From Megaera polyxenophila (GTDB lineage: Bacteria; Pseudomonadota; Alphaproteobacteria; Rickettsiales; Rickettsiaceae), in the NCBI RefSeq assembly GCF_029982035.1, contig NZ_CP104166.1, positions 248,001 to 312,000 on the forward strand: a DNA stretch of 64,000 bases, in the 5' to 3' direction. Under the pieces are notes generated by a model that saw nothing but the letters and a program-made list of their open reading frames with translations, had not been told where the DNA came from and did no database searches. Positions 56,615 to 64,000 of this stretch are shown here, piece by piece. A program made the position numbers and the translations under genes. Every line of letters starts with the position of its first letter. The first letter of the stretch is position 1.

Positions 56615-57432
56615 ATGTAAGATATAAATAAATCGTGTTCATTAAGTAGTGTAAGGGTTTCTGCAGGTTTTACAATTATCACCCCGGATTTTTGGATAGC
56701 AAGGCCATTATAGCCATGTTTCGCAAGGTAAAATATAGTATCTGGGCCAATTGTCGGTAGATCAAGACGCATATCCTGCGTTAACTTGGCCATTTTAACC
56801 AGAACCCCTCCTCTTTCAGTTTTTCTGAGCAATTCACAGCGCCTAATTAAAGCGTCAGTTCCTTCTGCAGCTTCAATACCAAGTACATAACCATCAGCAA
56901 TGATAACTGACTGCCCGATATCAAGATTGCTTAAAGATTTAATAACTTGCGAGCCAAGCTCAATATCTATTTGATCCTGTTTAGAAGGCAATTTATTACT
57001 CACATATAATTTTTCATAAGTGCCAAGCTCTAATAAAGTTTTAGGGGAAATAACTTTGAAACCTTTCGATTCAATAAAATCAGAAATTATCTTTAATATA
57101 TTATCATCACCTAAAAATTTTTCCTTTAAAATTTTAGCTATTAAGAGAGAACCTGCTTTATCTACTTTCACCGATTTTAAATCAGGCCTTGTTATACCGC
57201 CGATGATAATAATTTCTTTTACATTATTTTCTCTAAAATACTCAAGAAGTGCCCCAACCGATCCTATCGGGAACTGCTTGTACTGATATTTAGTAATGTG
57301 TAAAATATCGGTTTCCCCTTCCAGAACAGCAATATAAACATTGCCTCCTTGTTTTAAGTGTAAATCTGCAATCTCAGAGGGCAACAGCCCACTTCCAGCG
57401 ATAATACCTAAGTTATTCTTATTTAAAACCAC
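56611..57432 (-). CDS. lpxI: UDP-2,3-diacylglucosamine diphosphatase LpxI
   Basis: 273 residues, hydrolysing UDP-2,3-diacylglucosamine to lipid X in the fourth lipid A step. The start LGIIAGSGLLPSEIADL, the centre IADGYVLGIEAAEGTDALI and the end DLPTIGPDTI with its Asp are diagnostic of LpxI (DUF1009). It replaces LpxH, as in most alphaproteobacteria. It overlaps lpxA by 14 bases. Confidence 0.95.
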   Translation of the reverse strand: MVLNKNNLGIIAGSGLLPSEIADLHLKQGGNVYIAVLEGETDILHITKYQYKQFPIGSVGALLEYFRENNVKEIIIIGGITRPDLKSVKVDKAGSLLIAKILKEKFLGDDNILKIISDFIESKGFKVISPKTLLELGTYEKLYVSNKLPSKQDQIDIELGSQVIKSLSNLDIGQSVIIADGYVLGIEAAEGTDALIRRCELLRKTERGGVLVKMAKLTQDMRLDLPTIGPDTIFYLAKHGYNGLAIQKSGVIIVKPAETLTLLNEHDLFISYI

Positions 57433-58201
57433 AAAAACTCCTGTTTTTATCGGCCAGAAGAAATTCAGCTATCTCTTGGACAATTTTATTATCGGGGTAA
57501 TTCTCCCGAGCAAGTTCAATGCGTTTAGTAAAAACATTTTCGGAATTTTCATTAAATATCTCTCTTATTACTTTGCTTGCTTCCAGAGATTGCTGTTTAT
57601 CAAAACCACGCCTATTCATACCAACCAAATTAAGACCTTCCAGGTGAGCCCTATCACTTGTTGCAAGGCCATAAGGAACAAGATCTCTTACTACCGCAGA
57701 TATCCCACCTATCATTGTATGAGAGCCCACTCTAACAAACTGCTGCACAGCTGAAAGACCTCCGATAATTGCAAAGTCCCCTACATTAACATGACCAGCA
57801 AGACTAACATAATTAGCAAAAATTACATTATTGCCGACAGTACAATTATGGGCAATATGAACACCTACCATAAATAAGCAATTATCACCAATAGTAGTAC
57901 GCATTGAACCGTCCTCAGTTCCATGCTGAATCGTTACATATTCTCGAATTGTATTGTTTTTACCAATAATAATTTCTGAATCTTCCCCCTGATATTTTAA
58001 AGTCTGTGGATAACATAAGGAAGCAAATGGATAAATAATTGTTGCTTCACCAATTGTCACTCTCCCCTCAATAACCACATGTGATTTTATTTCTACGTTA
58101 TCCCCAATAATAGCCTTATCGCCAATAATTGAAAATGGTCCTATTTTTACATTATTTCCAATTTTAGCCTTTTTACTAACTAGGGCACTCTTATGTATCA
58201 T
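57419..58201 (-). CDS. lpxA: UDP-N-acetylglucosamine acyltransferase
   Basis: 260 residues of left-handed beta-helix with hexapeptide repeats, catalysing the first step of lipid A synthesis. The catalytic His lies in VHIAHNCTVGNNVI, and the active-site partner region is GHVNVGDFAIIGG followed by VRVGSHTMIGG. The C-terminal helical domain is present. It lies 3 bases after fabZ. Confidence 0.96.
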   Translation of the reverse strand: MIHKSALVSKKAKIGNNVKIGPFSIIGDKAIIGDNVEIKSHVVIEGRVTIGEATIIYPFASLCYPQTLKYQGEDSEIIIGKNNTIREYVTIQHGTEDGSMRTTIGDNCLFMVGVHIAHNCTVGNNVIFANYVSLAGHVNVGDFAIIGGLSAVQQFVRVGSHTMIGGISAVVRDLVPYGLATSDRAHLEGLNLVGMNRRGFDKQQSLEASKVIREIFNENSENVFTKRIELARENYPDNKIVQEIAEFLLADKNRSFCGFK

Positions 58202-58204
58202 CTC

Positions 58205-58666
58205 TTATCCTTTATTTTTATCTCTTACCATTGCAGTAAAAACTGCTTCCGATGCGATTTTACCGTCAACTTCTGCACGTGCCTTGAATTTCCAAACAGA
58301 ACCACGGTTTTGAACTATACTAGAATACATAACCAGACAATCCCCCGGTTCTACTATTTTCCTAAATTTTGATTCCTCAATAGACATAAAAAATACTTCT
58401 TTATCTTCAGTAGTCTCCATGGATTTAGCCACTAGCACAGCTGATAATTGCGCCATTGCTTCAATAATTAAAACTCCTGGCATTATCGGCCTGCTTGGGA
58501 AATGCCCAGTAAATTGAGGTTCATTAAAAGTTATATTTTTAATACCAATTATAGATTCCCCTAAAATTATTTCTTTAATTCTATCTATCAATAAAAAAGG
58601 ATACCTATGAGGTATTATCGACATTATTTGATTGATATCCATTGATGTATCTTCTTGCGTATTCAT
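58205..58666 (-). CDS. fabZ: 3-hydroxyacyl-ACP dehydratase
   Basis: 153 residues. The hot-dog fold has the catalytic His in IIPHRYPFLLID and Glu in GVLIIEAMAQ after GHFPSRPIMP. It removes water in fatty acid elongation and shares the 3-hydroxyacyl-ACP pool with LpxA. It overlaps lpxD by four bases (ATGA). A second ATG eight codons in is a possible start. Confidence 0.96.
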   Translation of the reverse strand: MNTQEDTSMDINQIMSIIPHRYPFLLIDRIKEIILGESIIGIKNITFNEPQFTGHFPSRPIMPGVLIIEAMAQLSAVLVAKSMETTEDKEVFFMSIEESKFRKIVEPGDCLVMYSSIVQNRGSVWKFKARAEVDGKIASEAVFTAMVRDKNKG

Positions 58667-59685
58667 TTCTTTTTTTCATTAATTAATTTTTTTAAAATTA
58701 TGGTCTGCCTATGCCAGTCCTTTATCGGAACAGCCGGCGTTCCTCCCATAATTCCTGATTCCTTTATATCCTGAATTACCCCGCCTTGACCAGCAATTTG
58801 TACATTATCAGTAATGGTAATATGTCCTGCCACTCCTACCTGCCCTCCAAGTGCACAATAAGAACCTATCACACTACTACCAGCAATACCCACCTGCGCT
58901 ACCAGAATTGCACCTTTTTTTATGTGAACATTATGACCTATTTGAACTAAATTATCTATTCTACATAAATCCTCAATTATTGTATTATTCATCGAACCTC
59001 GATCAATAGTTGTGTTTGCGCCGATTTCAACATTATTGCCTATTATTACCGATCCCGTATGATATATTTTTTTATGCACCCCTTGATGAGTAGCAAAACC
59101 GAAACCGTCCTGTCCGATTCTAGCTCCAGGTAGGATTACTACATCATCACCTATTAACGCATAAGAAATAGATACATTTGAACCAATTCTAGCTCTGTGG
59201 CCAATTCGGACACCGTAATCAACGAAACTACCTGATTCAATTACGCAATCATCTCCTATCTCAACATTTTCTTCTATTACCACATTATGATCTATATAAC
59301 AATTTTTACCAATTTTAGCAGATTTAGCTATAAATGCGGAAGGTGCTATCCACCCTTTCAGTTCTTTTGCCGGAGCATAAAATAAATCAACTAGCAAAGC
59401 GTAAGCATAATAAGGATTTGGTACTTGAAGCAGAATAGGGATGATTTTAGACTCTAGCTCGAAATTTAGAGGAACAAGACAGACAGCTGCTTTACACACT
59501 TTAAGCCCAGCTACATATTTTTTATTGCTTAGAAACGTTAAATCCCCACTACCTGCATCTTTTAAGGATTTGATATCGCCTATCAAGAGATCAGTTTGAT
59601 TATATGCAATATTTGCACCAATAACAGAAGCAATCTGGCCTAATTTAAATGGGCCCCAATTTTTACAGAAGCGATTTTCAGACAC
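58663..59685 (-). CDS. lpxD: UDP-3-O-acylglucosamine N-acyltransferase
   Basis: 340 residues. The N-terminal domain (FKLGQIASVIGANIAY) is followed by many hexapeptide repeats and a C-terminal helix (DWHRQTIILKKL). The catalytic His is in LVQIGHNVHIKKG. It adds the second 3-hydroxyacyl chain of lipid A. It is first in the lpxD-fabZ-lpxA-lpxI-M61 run. Confidence 0.96.
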   Translation of the reverse strand: MSENRFCKNWGPFKLGQIASVIGANIAYNQTDLLIGDIKSLKDAGSGDLTFLSNKKYVAGLKVCKAAVCLVPLNFELESKIIPILLQVPNPYYAYALLVDLFYAPAKELKGWIAPSAFIAKSAKIGKNCYIDHNVVIEENVEIGDDCVIESGSFVDYGVRIGHRARIGSNVSISYALIGDDVVILPGARIGQDGFGFATHQGVHKKIYHTGSVIIGNNVEIGANTTIDRGSMNNTIIEDLCRIDNLVQIGHNVHIKKGAILVAQVGIAGSSVIGSYCALGGQVGVAGHITITDNVQIAGQGGVIQDIKESGIMGGTPAVPIKDWHRQTIILKKLINEKKK

Positions 59686-59800
59686 TAGAATAACCTTATA
59701 TTATATATAATTTATGATAAGAATAATAGAAGCAAAATCCTAGTAAATAAAACAAATATTATTTTATGTTGCAAATTTTAAATGATAAGTTTTTTGATAT

Positions 59801-59980
59801 TTATTGCTTATATTTTATTATAAAAATAATTGCAATAATAGCAGTATAATAAGTGATATTAACAGTCATGCGGAACAACATTACCGTATCTTCTGGTAAT
59901 TTATATTTAGATGCTAAATATAAGCCAGGGCTGATTAAATACAATAATCCAAGCTTAAATAATAGATAAAACCGTTGCAT
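59801..59980 (-). CDS. Small hydrophobic protein, 59 residues
   Basis: An ATG frame of 60 codons in the 330-base gap between lpxD and the histidine phosphatase. There are two hydrophobic stretches (FYLLFKLGLLYLISPG and TAIIAIIFIIKY) with a polar loop (SKYKLPED) between, the layout of a hairpin membrane protein. No Shine-Dalgarno sequence is seen, but TATAAT lies just upstream of the ATG, which would suit a leaderless message. No family was recognised. Confidence 0.45.
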   Translation of the reverse strand: MQRFYLLFKLGLLYLISPGLYLASKYKLPEDTVMLFRMTVNITYYTAIIAIIFIIKYKQ

Positions 59981-60017
59981 GTTTCAAAATCGATTATAAT
60001 TATAATGATAAAAATTT

Positions 60018-60599
60018 TTAGTTAATTATATTAACATCCCAAGAGGTTTTACCAAGATCAGGGGGCGTGAAATGAAATAAAGCAGTATTATCAACCCTCT
60101 GTGGTGGTTTGCTGATAGCTGCAAGTATAGCCATAATTATACCACCGTGTGCTACAAATAATATACTTTGATAAAGGGGTAAATGGTAGTTAGTAGCTTT
60201 CACTGCTCTACTTACAAACTCGGAAAAAGCTTCCGCACCCGTCGGTACTATACCCTGTTTCCACCATTTTTCTGGTTCAAAAGGAGTGTCCTTGTAAGAA
60301 CAATCCCCTTTTACTTTTCCTTCCATAACACCCCAGCAAAATTCCTGTAAGTCATTTTCGATGAAGACAGGTTGGCGAATTTTATTGCCTATTATTTCTG
60401 CTGTTGCATAAGCTCTTTTAAGTGGTGAGGTAACGATTGCATCAATTGGTAAAACTTGAATTTTCTCAGCTACTGTTTTTGCTTGTAAGACACCGTTTTT
60501 ATTTAACGGAATGTCTGACTGGCCCATAATTCTCTGCTGTTTGTTCCAGTCAGTCTCTCCGTGACGTAAAAAGTAAAAGGACTTGTGTATAAAAGGCAT
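60018..60599 (-). CDS. Histidine phosphatase family protein
   Basis: 193 residues of the phosphoglycerate mutase-like family. The phosphohistidine motif is FLRHGETDWNK near the N-terminus, then LKRAYATAEIIG, and the second His is in FVAHGGIIMAI. It is shorter than true cofactor-dependent phosphoglycerate mutase, so a small-molecule phosphatase (CobC/SixA-like) is likely. The substrate is open. Confidence 0.88.
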   Translation of the reverse strand: MPFIHKSFYFLRHGETDWNKQQRIMGQSDIPLNKNGVLQAKTVAEKIQVLPIDAIVTSPLKRAYATAEIIGNKIRQPVFIENDLQEFCWGVMEGKVKGDCSYKDTPFEPEKWWKQGIVPTGAEAFSEFVSRAVKATNYHLPLYQSILFVAHGGIIMAILAAISKPPQRVDNTALFHFTPPDLGKTSWDVNIIN

Positions 60600-60713
60600 C
60601 TTAATTACTGCTTAAAAACTTACATCATTAGTAGCACGTTCTCTTTCGAAATACTTTAATATTATAATATGTAAAATCTAAGCACAACTACTATCAAGAA
60701 ACCGCAATTCAGA

Positions 60714-62957
60714 TTAATTGAAGTATTTTCTCTCAGTTATGTTTTCATCTTCACTAACTGGCTTGTTTTTCCATTTTTTAGCTACTTCCCTTTTTTCACC
60801 TTTAGAAGTTGGTGGTGGGGTAACATTTTTAGGAATCACGGCTTTTTCATTTAGCTGAACTTCTTTTTTAGGTTTTTCAGGCTGAGAACCCTCAGCATTT
60901 TTGATAGTTAATTTTGCTTTACCACGATCAAAACCTATAAGCTTTACTTTAACTTTTTGTCCTTCTTTTAGAGATCCTGTAACCGACTCCACCCTTTCAT
61001 GCGAAATTTCGCTAATATGGACAAATCCATCTCTATTGCCGGAATAATTAACAAAAGCTCCTGCTTCTAAGATTTTCACTACTGTGCCTTCAAAAATATC
61101 ACCTATTTCAGGATCAACTGCAATTGCTTTTACTCTGCTAATTGCGGCATCCAATTTATCCCTACCAACCGCCGATATGGAAACTAGTCCTTCATCTGTG
61201 ATGTCAATTTTAGCTCCTGTTGTTTCGCAGATCTCTCTAATAATTTTCCCCCCAGGGCCAATTATTTCCCTAATTTTATCCTTACCGACCTTAAAGGATT
61301 CTATCATCGGGGCATTTTGACTTACTAAATTATTAGTTGTGATAGCTGTAGCCATTTTACCCAAAATATGAATGCGTCCGGCTTTTGCTTGCTCTAGAGC
61401 TTTTTCCATTATTTCAAAAGTAATACCCCTAACTTTAATATCCATCTGTAAGGCAGTAATACCATCTTTGCTACCGGCAACCTTAAAGTCCATGTCTCCT
61501 AAATGATCCTCGTCAGCAATAATATCTGATAAAACTATAAAATTATCACCTTCCTTAATAAGACCCATAGCAATACCTGAAATTGGGGCTATCATTGGAA
61601 TACCCGCATCCATCATAGACATTGAACCGCCACAAACTGTTGCCATTGAAGATGAACCGTTAGATTCCGTAATTTCCGATACCACCCTTATGGTATAAGG
61701 AAATTCAGTTCTTGTTGGCAAAGCTCTCTTTAAAGCTCTCCAGGCAAGTTTGCCATGCCCCACTTCCCTTCTGCTTGGTGCTCTAAGAGGTGACGCATCG
61801 CCTACACAATATGGTGGAAACAAGTAATTTAACAGGAAATACTCCTTATATTCCCCTTCCAAAGCGTCAATTATCTGCTCATCCTGACCTGTACCAAGAG
61901 TTGTTATTACTAGCCCTTGGGTTTCACCTCTTGTAAATAAAGCAGAACCGTGGGTACTTGGAAACAAGGAGGTTTCACACTCTATTGGTCTAATTTCATC
62001 AGGTTTTCTACCATCAATTCTGACCCTATTTTTTAAAGCATCAGCTCTAAGGATTTCAGATTCTACTTCTTTAAAAGCAAAAATCACCTGAACCGCACTA
62101 TATTCTTCATTAGCAGTAAATTTTTCTATCATTGCTGATCTTATATCACTAATTAAAGTATATCTTTCCTGTTTTATTTGGAGCGTAAAGGCTTCTTTAA
62201 TCGCTTCTTTTGTTAAATTTCGTATTTGGTCTTTTAGAACTTGCGGAAATAGCTCTTTTGTTTCCCACGGAGCTTTATCAACAGCTTTTTTGAGATCTTC
62301 TATCAGTTCTATTACTGGCTGGAATCCTTGATGACCAAATTTTACTGCTTCGAGCATTTGCTCTTCGGTAAGCAATGACGCTTCTGACTCTACCATCATT
62401 ACTGAGTCTTTTGTACCTGCCACAACCAAATCTAATTTACTATTCCCTAGCTCTTCAAGCGAAGGATTTAAAACATATTGTCCGTCAATGTACCCAACTC
62501 TACTTGCAGCAACTATGTCCAGATAAGGAATACCAGAAACGGCAAGCGCAGCCGAAGCTCCTATTATTGATAAAATATCAAGATTATGTTTTGGATCATA
62601 AGAATGTACCGTACAAAGAACTTGCGTTTCATTTAAAAAACCAGGATGAAATAACGGCCTTATAGGACGATCTATTAATCTTGAGACTAATATTTCTTTT
62701 TCACTACCTCTTCCTTCTCTTTTAAAAAAACCACCAGGAATTTTTCCTGCAGCATAAGCACGTTCCTGATAATTAACAGTAAGGGGAAAGAAATCTGCTC
62801 CCTCTTTTACCTGTTTTGCACTAACTACCGTAGATAAAATTGCCGCATCACCCATTTTCAGCATTACTGCGCCATCGGCCTGGCGTGCTATTTTACCGGT
62901 AGATAATTCAAGATCAGAACCATTCCAGTTAGTTTTTTTTATTATTTCGTTAAACAT
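60714..62957 (-). CDS. pnp: Polynucleotide phosphorylase
   Basis: The 3'-5' exoribonuclease of the RNA degradosome. The ATG at 62955-62957 (MFNEIIKKTNWNGSDLELST) gives 747 residues. A longer open frame of 36 codons upstream is leader. Two RNase PH domains (YQERAYAAGKIPGGFFKREG, then FLLNYLFPPYCVGDASPL and MDFKVAGSKDGITALQMDIK) are followed by KH (REIIGPGGKIIREICETTGA) and S1 (GFVHISEISHERV). The C-terminus is an extra basic tail. It lies downstream of rpsO, the classic order. Confidence 0.97.
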   Translation of the reverse strand: MFNEIIKKTNWNGSDLELSTGKIARQADGAVMLKMGDAAILSTVVSAKQVKEGADFFPLTVNYQERAYAAGKIPGGFFKREGRGSEKEILVSRLIDRPIRPLFHPGFLNETQVLCTVHSYDPKHNLDILSIIGASAALAVSGIPYLDIVAASRVGYIDGQYVLNPSLEELGNSKLDLVVAGTKDSVMMVESEASLLTEEQMLEAVKFGHQGFQPVIELIEDLKKAVDKAPWETKELFPQVLKDQIRNLTKEAIKEAFTLQIKQERYTLISDIRSAMIEKFTANEEYSAVQVIFAFKEVESEILRADALKNRVRIDGRKPDEIRPIECETSLFPSTHGSALFTRGETQGLVITTLGTGQDEQIIDALEGEYKEYFLLNYLFPPYCVGDASPLRAPSRREVGHGKLAWRALKRALPTRTEFPYTIRVVSEITESNGSSSMATVCGGSMSMMDAGIPMIAPISGIAMGLIKEGDNFIVLSDIIADEDHLGDMDFKVAGSKDGITALQMDIKVRGITFEIMEKALEQAKAGRIHILGKMATAITTNNLVSQNAPMIESFKVGKDKIREIIGPGGKIIREICETTGAKIDITDEGLVSISAVGRDKLDAAISRVKAIAVDPEIGDIFEGTVVKILEAGAFVNYSGNRDGFVHISEISHERVESVTGSLKEGQKVKVKLIGFDRGKAKLTIKNAEGSQPEKPKKEVQLNEKAVIPKNVTPPPTSKGEKREVAKKWKNKPVSEDENITERKYFN

Positions 62958-63233
62958 CCATTTACCTTTTTCTAATTTATTGTTTAGTATACGAACCATC
63001 AAAATGGCTAAATGCCGGTTGGCGTCCTGGTTTATAGTTCCCAAGCTGAAATTGACACCTTCCAAAGCTCTAGATGGTAGTTCCTACCCGTATGTATTGA
63101 TCTATGCCACACCCATTAAAAACTTATGGATTAGGTATCTCCTATAAAATCACTTCTGTGTATGATGCCTAAAACTAATCCTATAAATCTAACCAGATTA
63201 CAATATGTATTACTAATTTTCTTAACAAACGAC

Positions 63234-63255
63234 AAAGGGTCTTTTAAGACCCTTT
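63234..63255 (-). terminator. Terminator/attenuator between rpsO and pnp
   Basis: A perfect inverted repeat AAAGGGTCTT-tt-AAGACCCTTT beginning 8 bases after the rpsO stop, followed on the minus strand by a moderately T-rich stretch. It may end part of the transcripts and reduce pnp expression. Confidence 0.7.
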
Positions 63256-63262
63256 ACCATCT

Positions 63263-63532
63263 CTATTTCCTAATACCAAGCTTGTTTATTAGCTTAACAT
63301 ACCTATCAAGGCTTTGACTTTTTAGATAATTAAGTAACCTACGCCTGCGTCCGACTAACATTAAAAGCCCTCTTCTTGAAGAGAAATCTTTATGATTACT
63401 CTGCAAGTGTTCAGTCAGGTTTTTGATTCTTTCCGAAAGGATAGCACATTGCACTTCAACAGAACCTGTATCATTCTCGGCGTTTGCATATTCCTTTATT
63501 AGCTTTGTTTTCACCTCTGCTTGTATCGACAT
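63263..63532 (-). CDS. rpsO: 30S ribosomal protein S15
   Basis: 89 residues from the ATG at 63530-63532, the E. coli length. Diagnostic are DTGSVEVQCAILSERIKNLTEHL and SRRGLLMLVGRRRRLLNYL. An ATG one codon earlier is possible, but ggagagg is better spaced from the second. The start overlaps the truB stop. S15 binds 16S rRNA, and in many bacteria it represses its own mRNA. Confidence 0.97.
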   Translation of the reverse strand: MSIQAEVKTKLIKEYANAENDTGSVEVQCAILSERIKNLTEHLQSNHKDFSSRRGLLMLVGRRRRLLNYLKSQSLDRYVKLINKLGIRK

Positions 63533-64000
63533 CATTCCTCTCCATCTTTTTTATAGTTAAACACTCTTGAAGATTTGAAGCTTTCATCAGATAAACTACC
63601 TATAGCCAAAATTTTGTTATCGTATTTAAGCCAGATCTGATCATGATTTTCTACTTTATCGAAATCACATTGCTGGCCATACCTAATTTTCTGGGCAACT
63701 AATTCATCTACTTCAAGTACCGGGATGTCGTCTAGTACATCTTCAACCTTCAAGCACTTACTTTTAACTACAGCATGAGCTTCATCAAAAGTTTTGCAGT
63801 TTATGTTAAACATATTTATTGAGTTTTCTTCAGTAAATATTCCAACCCTTGTGCGGCGCAATTCTACCACAAATCCTAAACTATGCAAGGATAAAGAAAT
63901 ATCTTCCGCTAGGGTTCTAACATATGTACCTTTAGAACAATTGACCACATAAGTTGCACGCTTAGTATGACTATCATAACATAATAATTTTAAGTCATAA
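63532..64000 (-). CDS. truB: tRNA pseudouridine(55) synthase, C-terminal part
   Basis: Runs off the right window edge. 156 codons are present. The region VNCSKGTYVRTLAEDIS is the TruB motif after the catalytic domain, preceded by CYDSHTKRATYVV. The catalytic Asp lies outside the window. The truB-rpsO-pnp order is widespread in proteobacteria. Confidence 0.93.
   Translation of the reverse strand, partial: YDLKLLCYDSHTKRATYVVNCSKGTYVRTLAEDISLSLHSLGFVVELRRTRVGIFTEENSINMFNINCKTFDEAHAVVKSKCLKVEDVLDDIPVLEVDELVAQKIRYGQQCDFDKVENHDQIWLKYDNKILAIGSLSDESFKSSRVFNYKKDGEE

Noticed and set aside
62375..62665. 96-codon plus-strand ORF
   Set aside because: Antisense to the conserved pnp core.

Overview
The window looks like chromosome from an obligate intracellular alphaproteobacterium of the order Rickettsiales, most likely Rickettsiaceae (Rickettsia or a 'Candidatus Megaira'-type relative). 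The basis is AT-rich DNA, a solitary purC, a three-domain Aas protein, a CtrA regulator, a SpoT fragment, a TraC-like fragment, an Rpn-type nuclease and many insertion sequences among ordinary housekeeping genes. No rRNA, tRNA or CRISPR array was recognised. The species is inference.

Layout. 1-1105: an IS5-family copy cut by the window edge, inserted in what looks like the first codons of a traC/virB4-like gene. 1442-4806: an MFS transporter divergent from a YheO-type regulator and a PLP aminotransferase, an accessory metabolic module. 4849-14162 (minus): Vat-type acetyltransferase, queuosine-precursor transporter, PurC, M16 peptidase, Aas, UvrC, YidD. 14254-19763: a beta-barrel OMP and two paralogous porins around dcd and secB. 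19881-24019: ctrA, mltG, an unknown gene, a PAP2 phosphatase and dut. 24538-37671: a type I secretion locus (two overlapping ABC half-transporters with unusual nucleotide-binding motifs, an HlyD-type fusion protein, a receiver-HATPase protein and a MASE1-CHASE-like sensor). It is broken by a frameshift in a Walker A motif, three independent IS630 insertions, a fourth IS630 nested in one of them, an IS3 nested in another, and an IS5 that ends the sensor. 37672-46868: three more IS5 copies with debris between them (Rpn nuclease, SpoT fragment, unknown fragments) and intact alaS. 46869-53770: SMR transporter, truncated ABC gene, L20/L35, two small exported proteins, RsmI, a PBP activator and PBP1A. 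53836-54650: pseudogene scrap and a toxin-antitoxin pair. 54935-59685: a tightly overlapping lpxD-fabZ-lpxA-lpxI-M61 peptidase operon. 59801-64000: a small membrane ORF, a histidine phosphatase, pnp, rpsO and truB (runs off the window).

How it works together. Most genes serve envelope building (lipid A, peptidoglycan, porins, SecB export, phospholipid repair by Aas), translation and RNA turnover, and nucleotide hygiene (dut, dcd). The standout is the type I secretion locus with its own signalling proteins. Every IS630 insertion in it has a clean TA target duplication, and removing the elements on paper restores the membrane fusion protein (491 aa) and the receiver-ATPase protein (304 aa) exactly. 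The locus was therefore intact until recently, and its intact relatives should exist in sister genomes.
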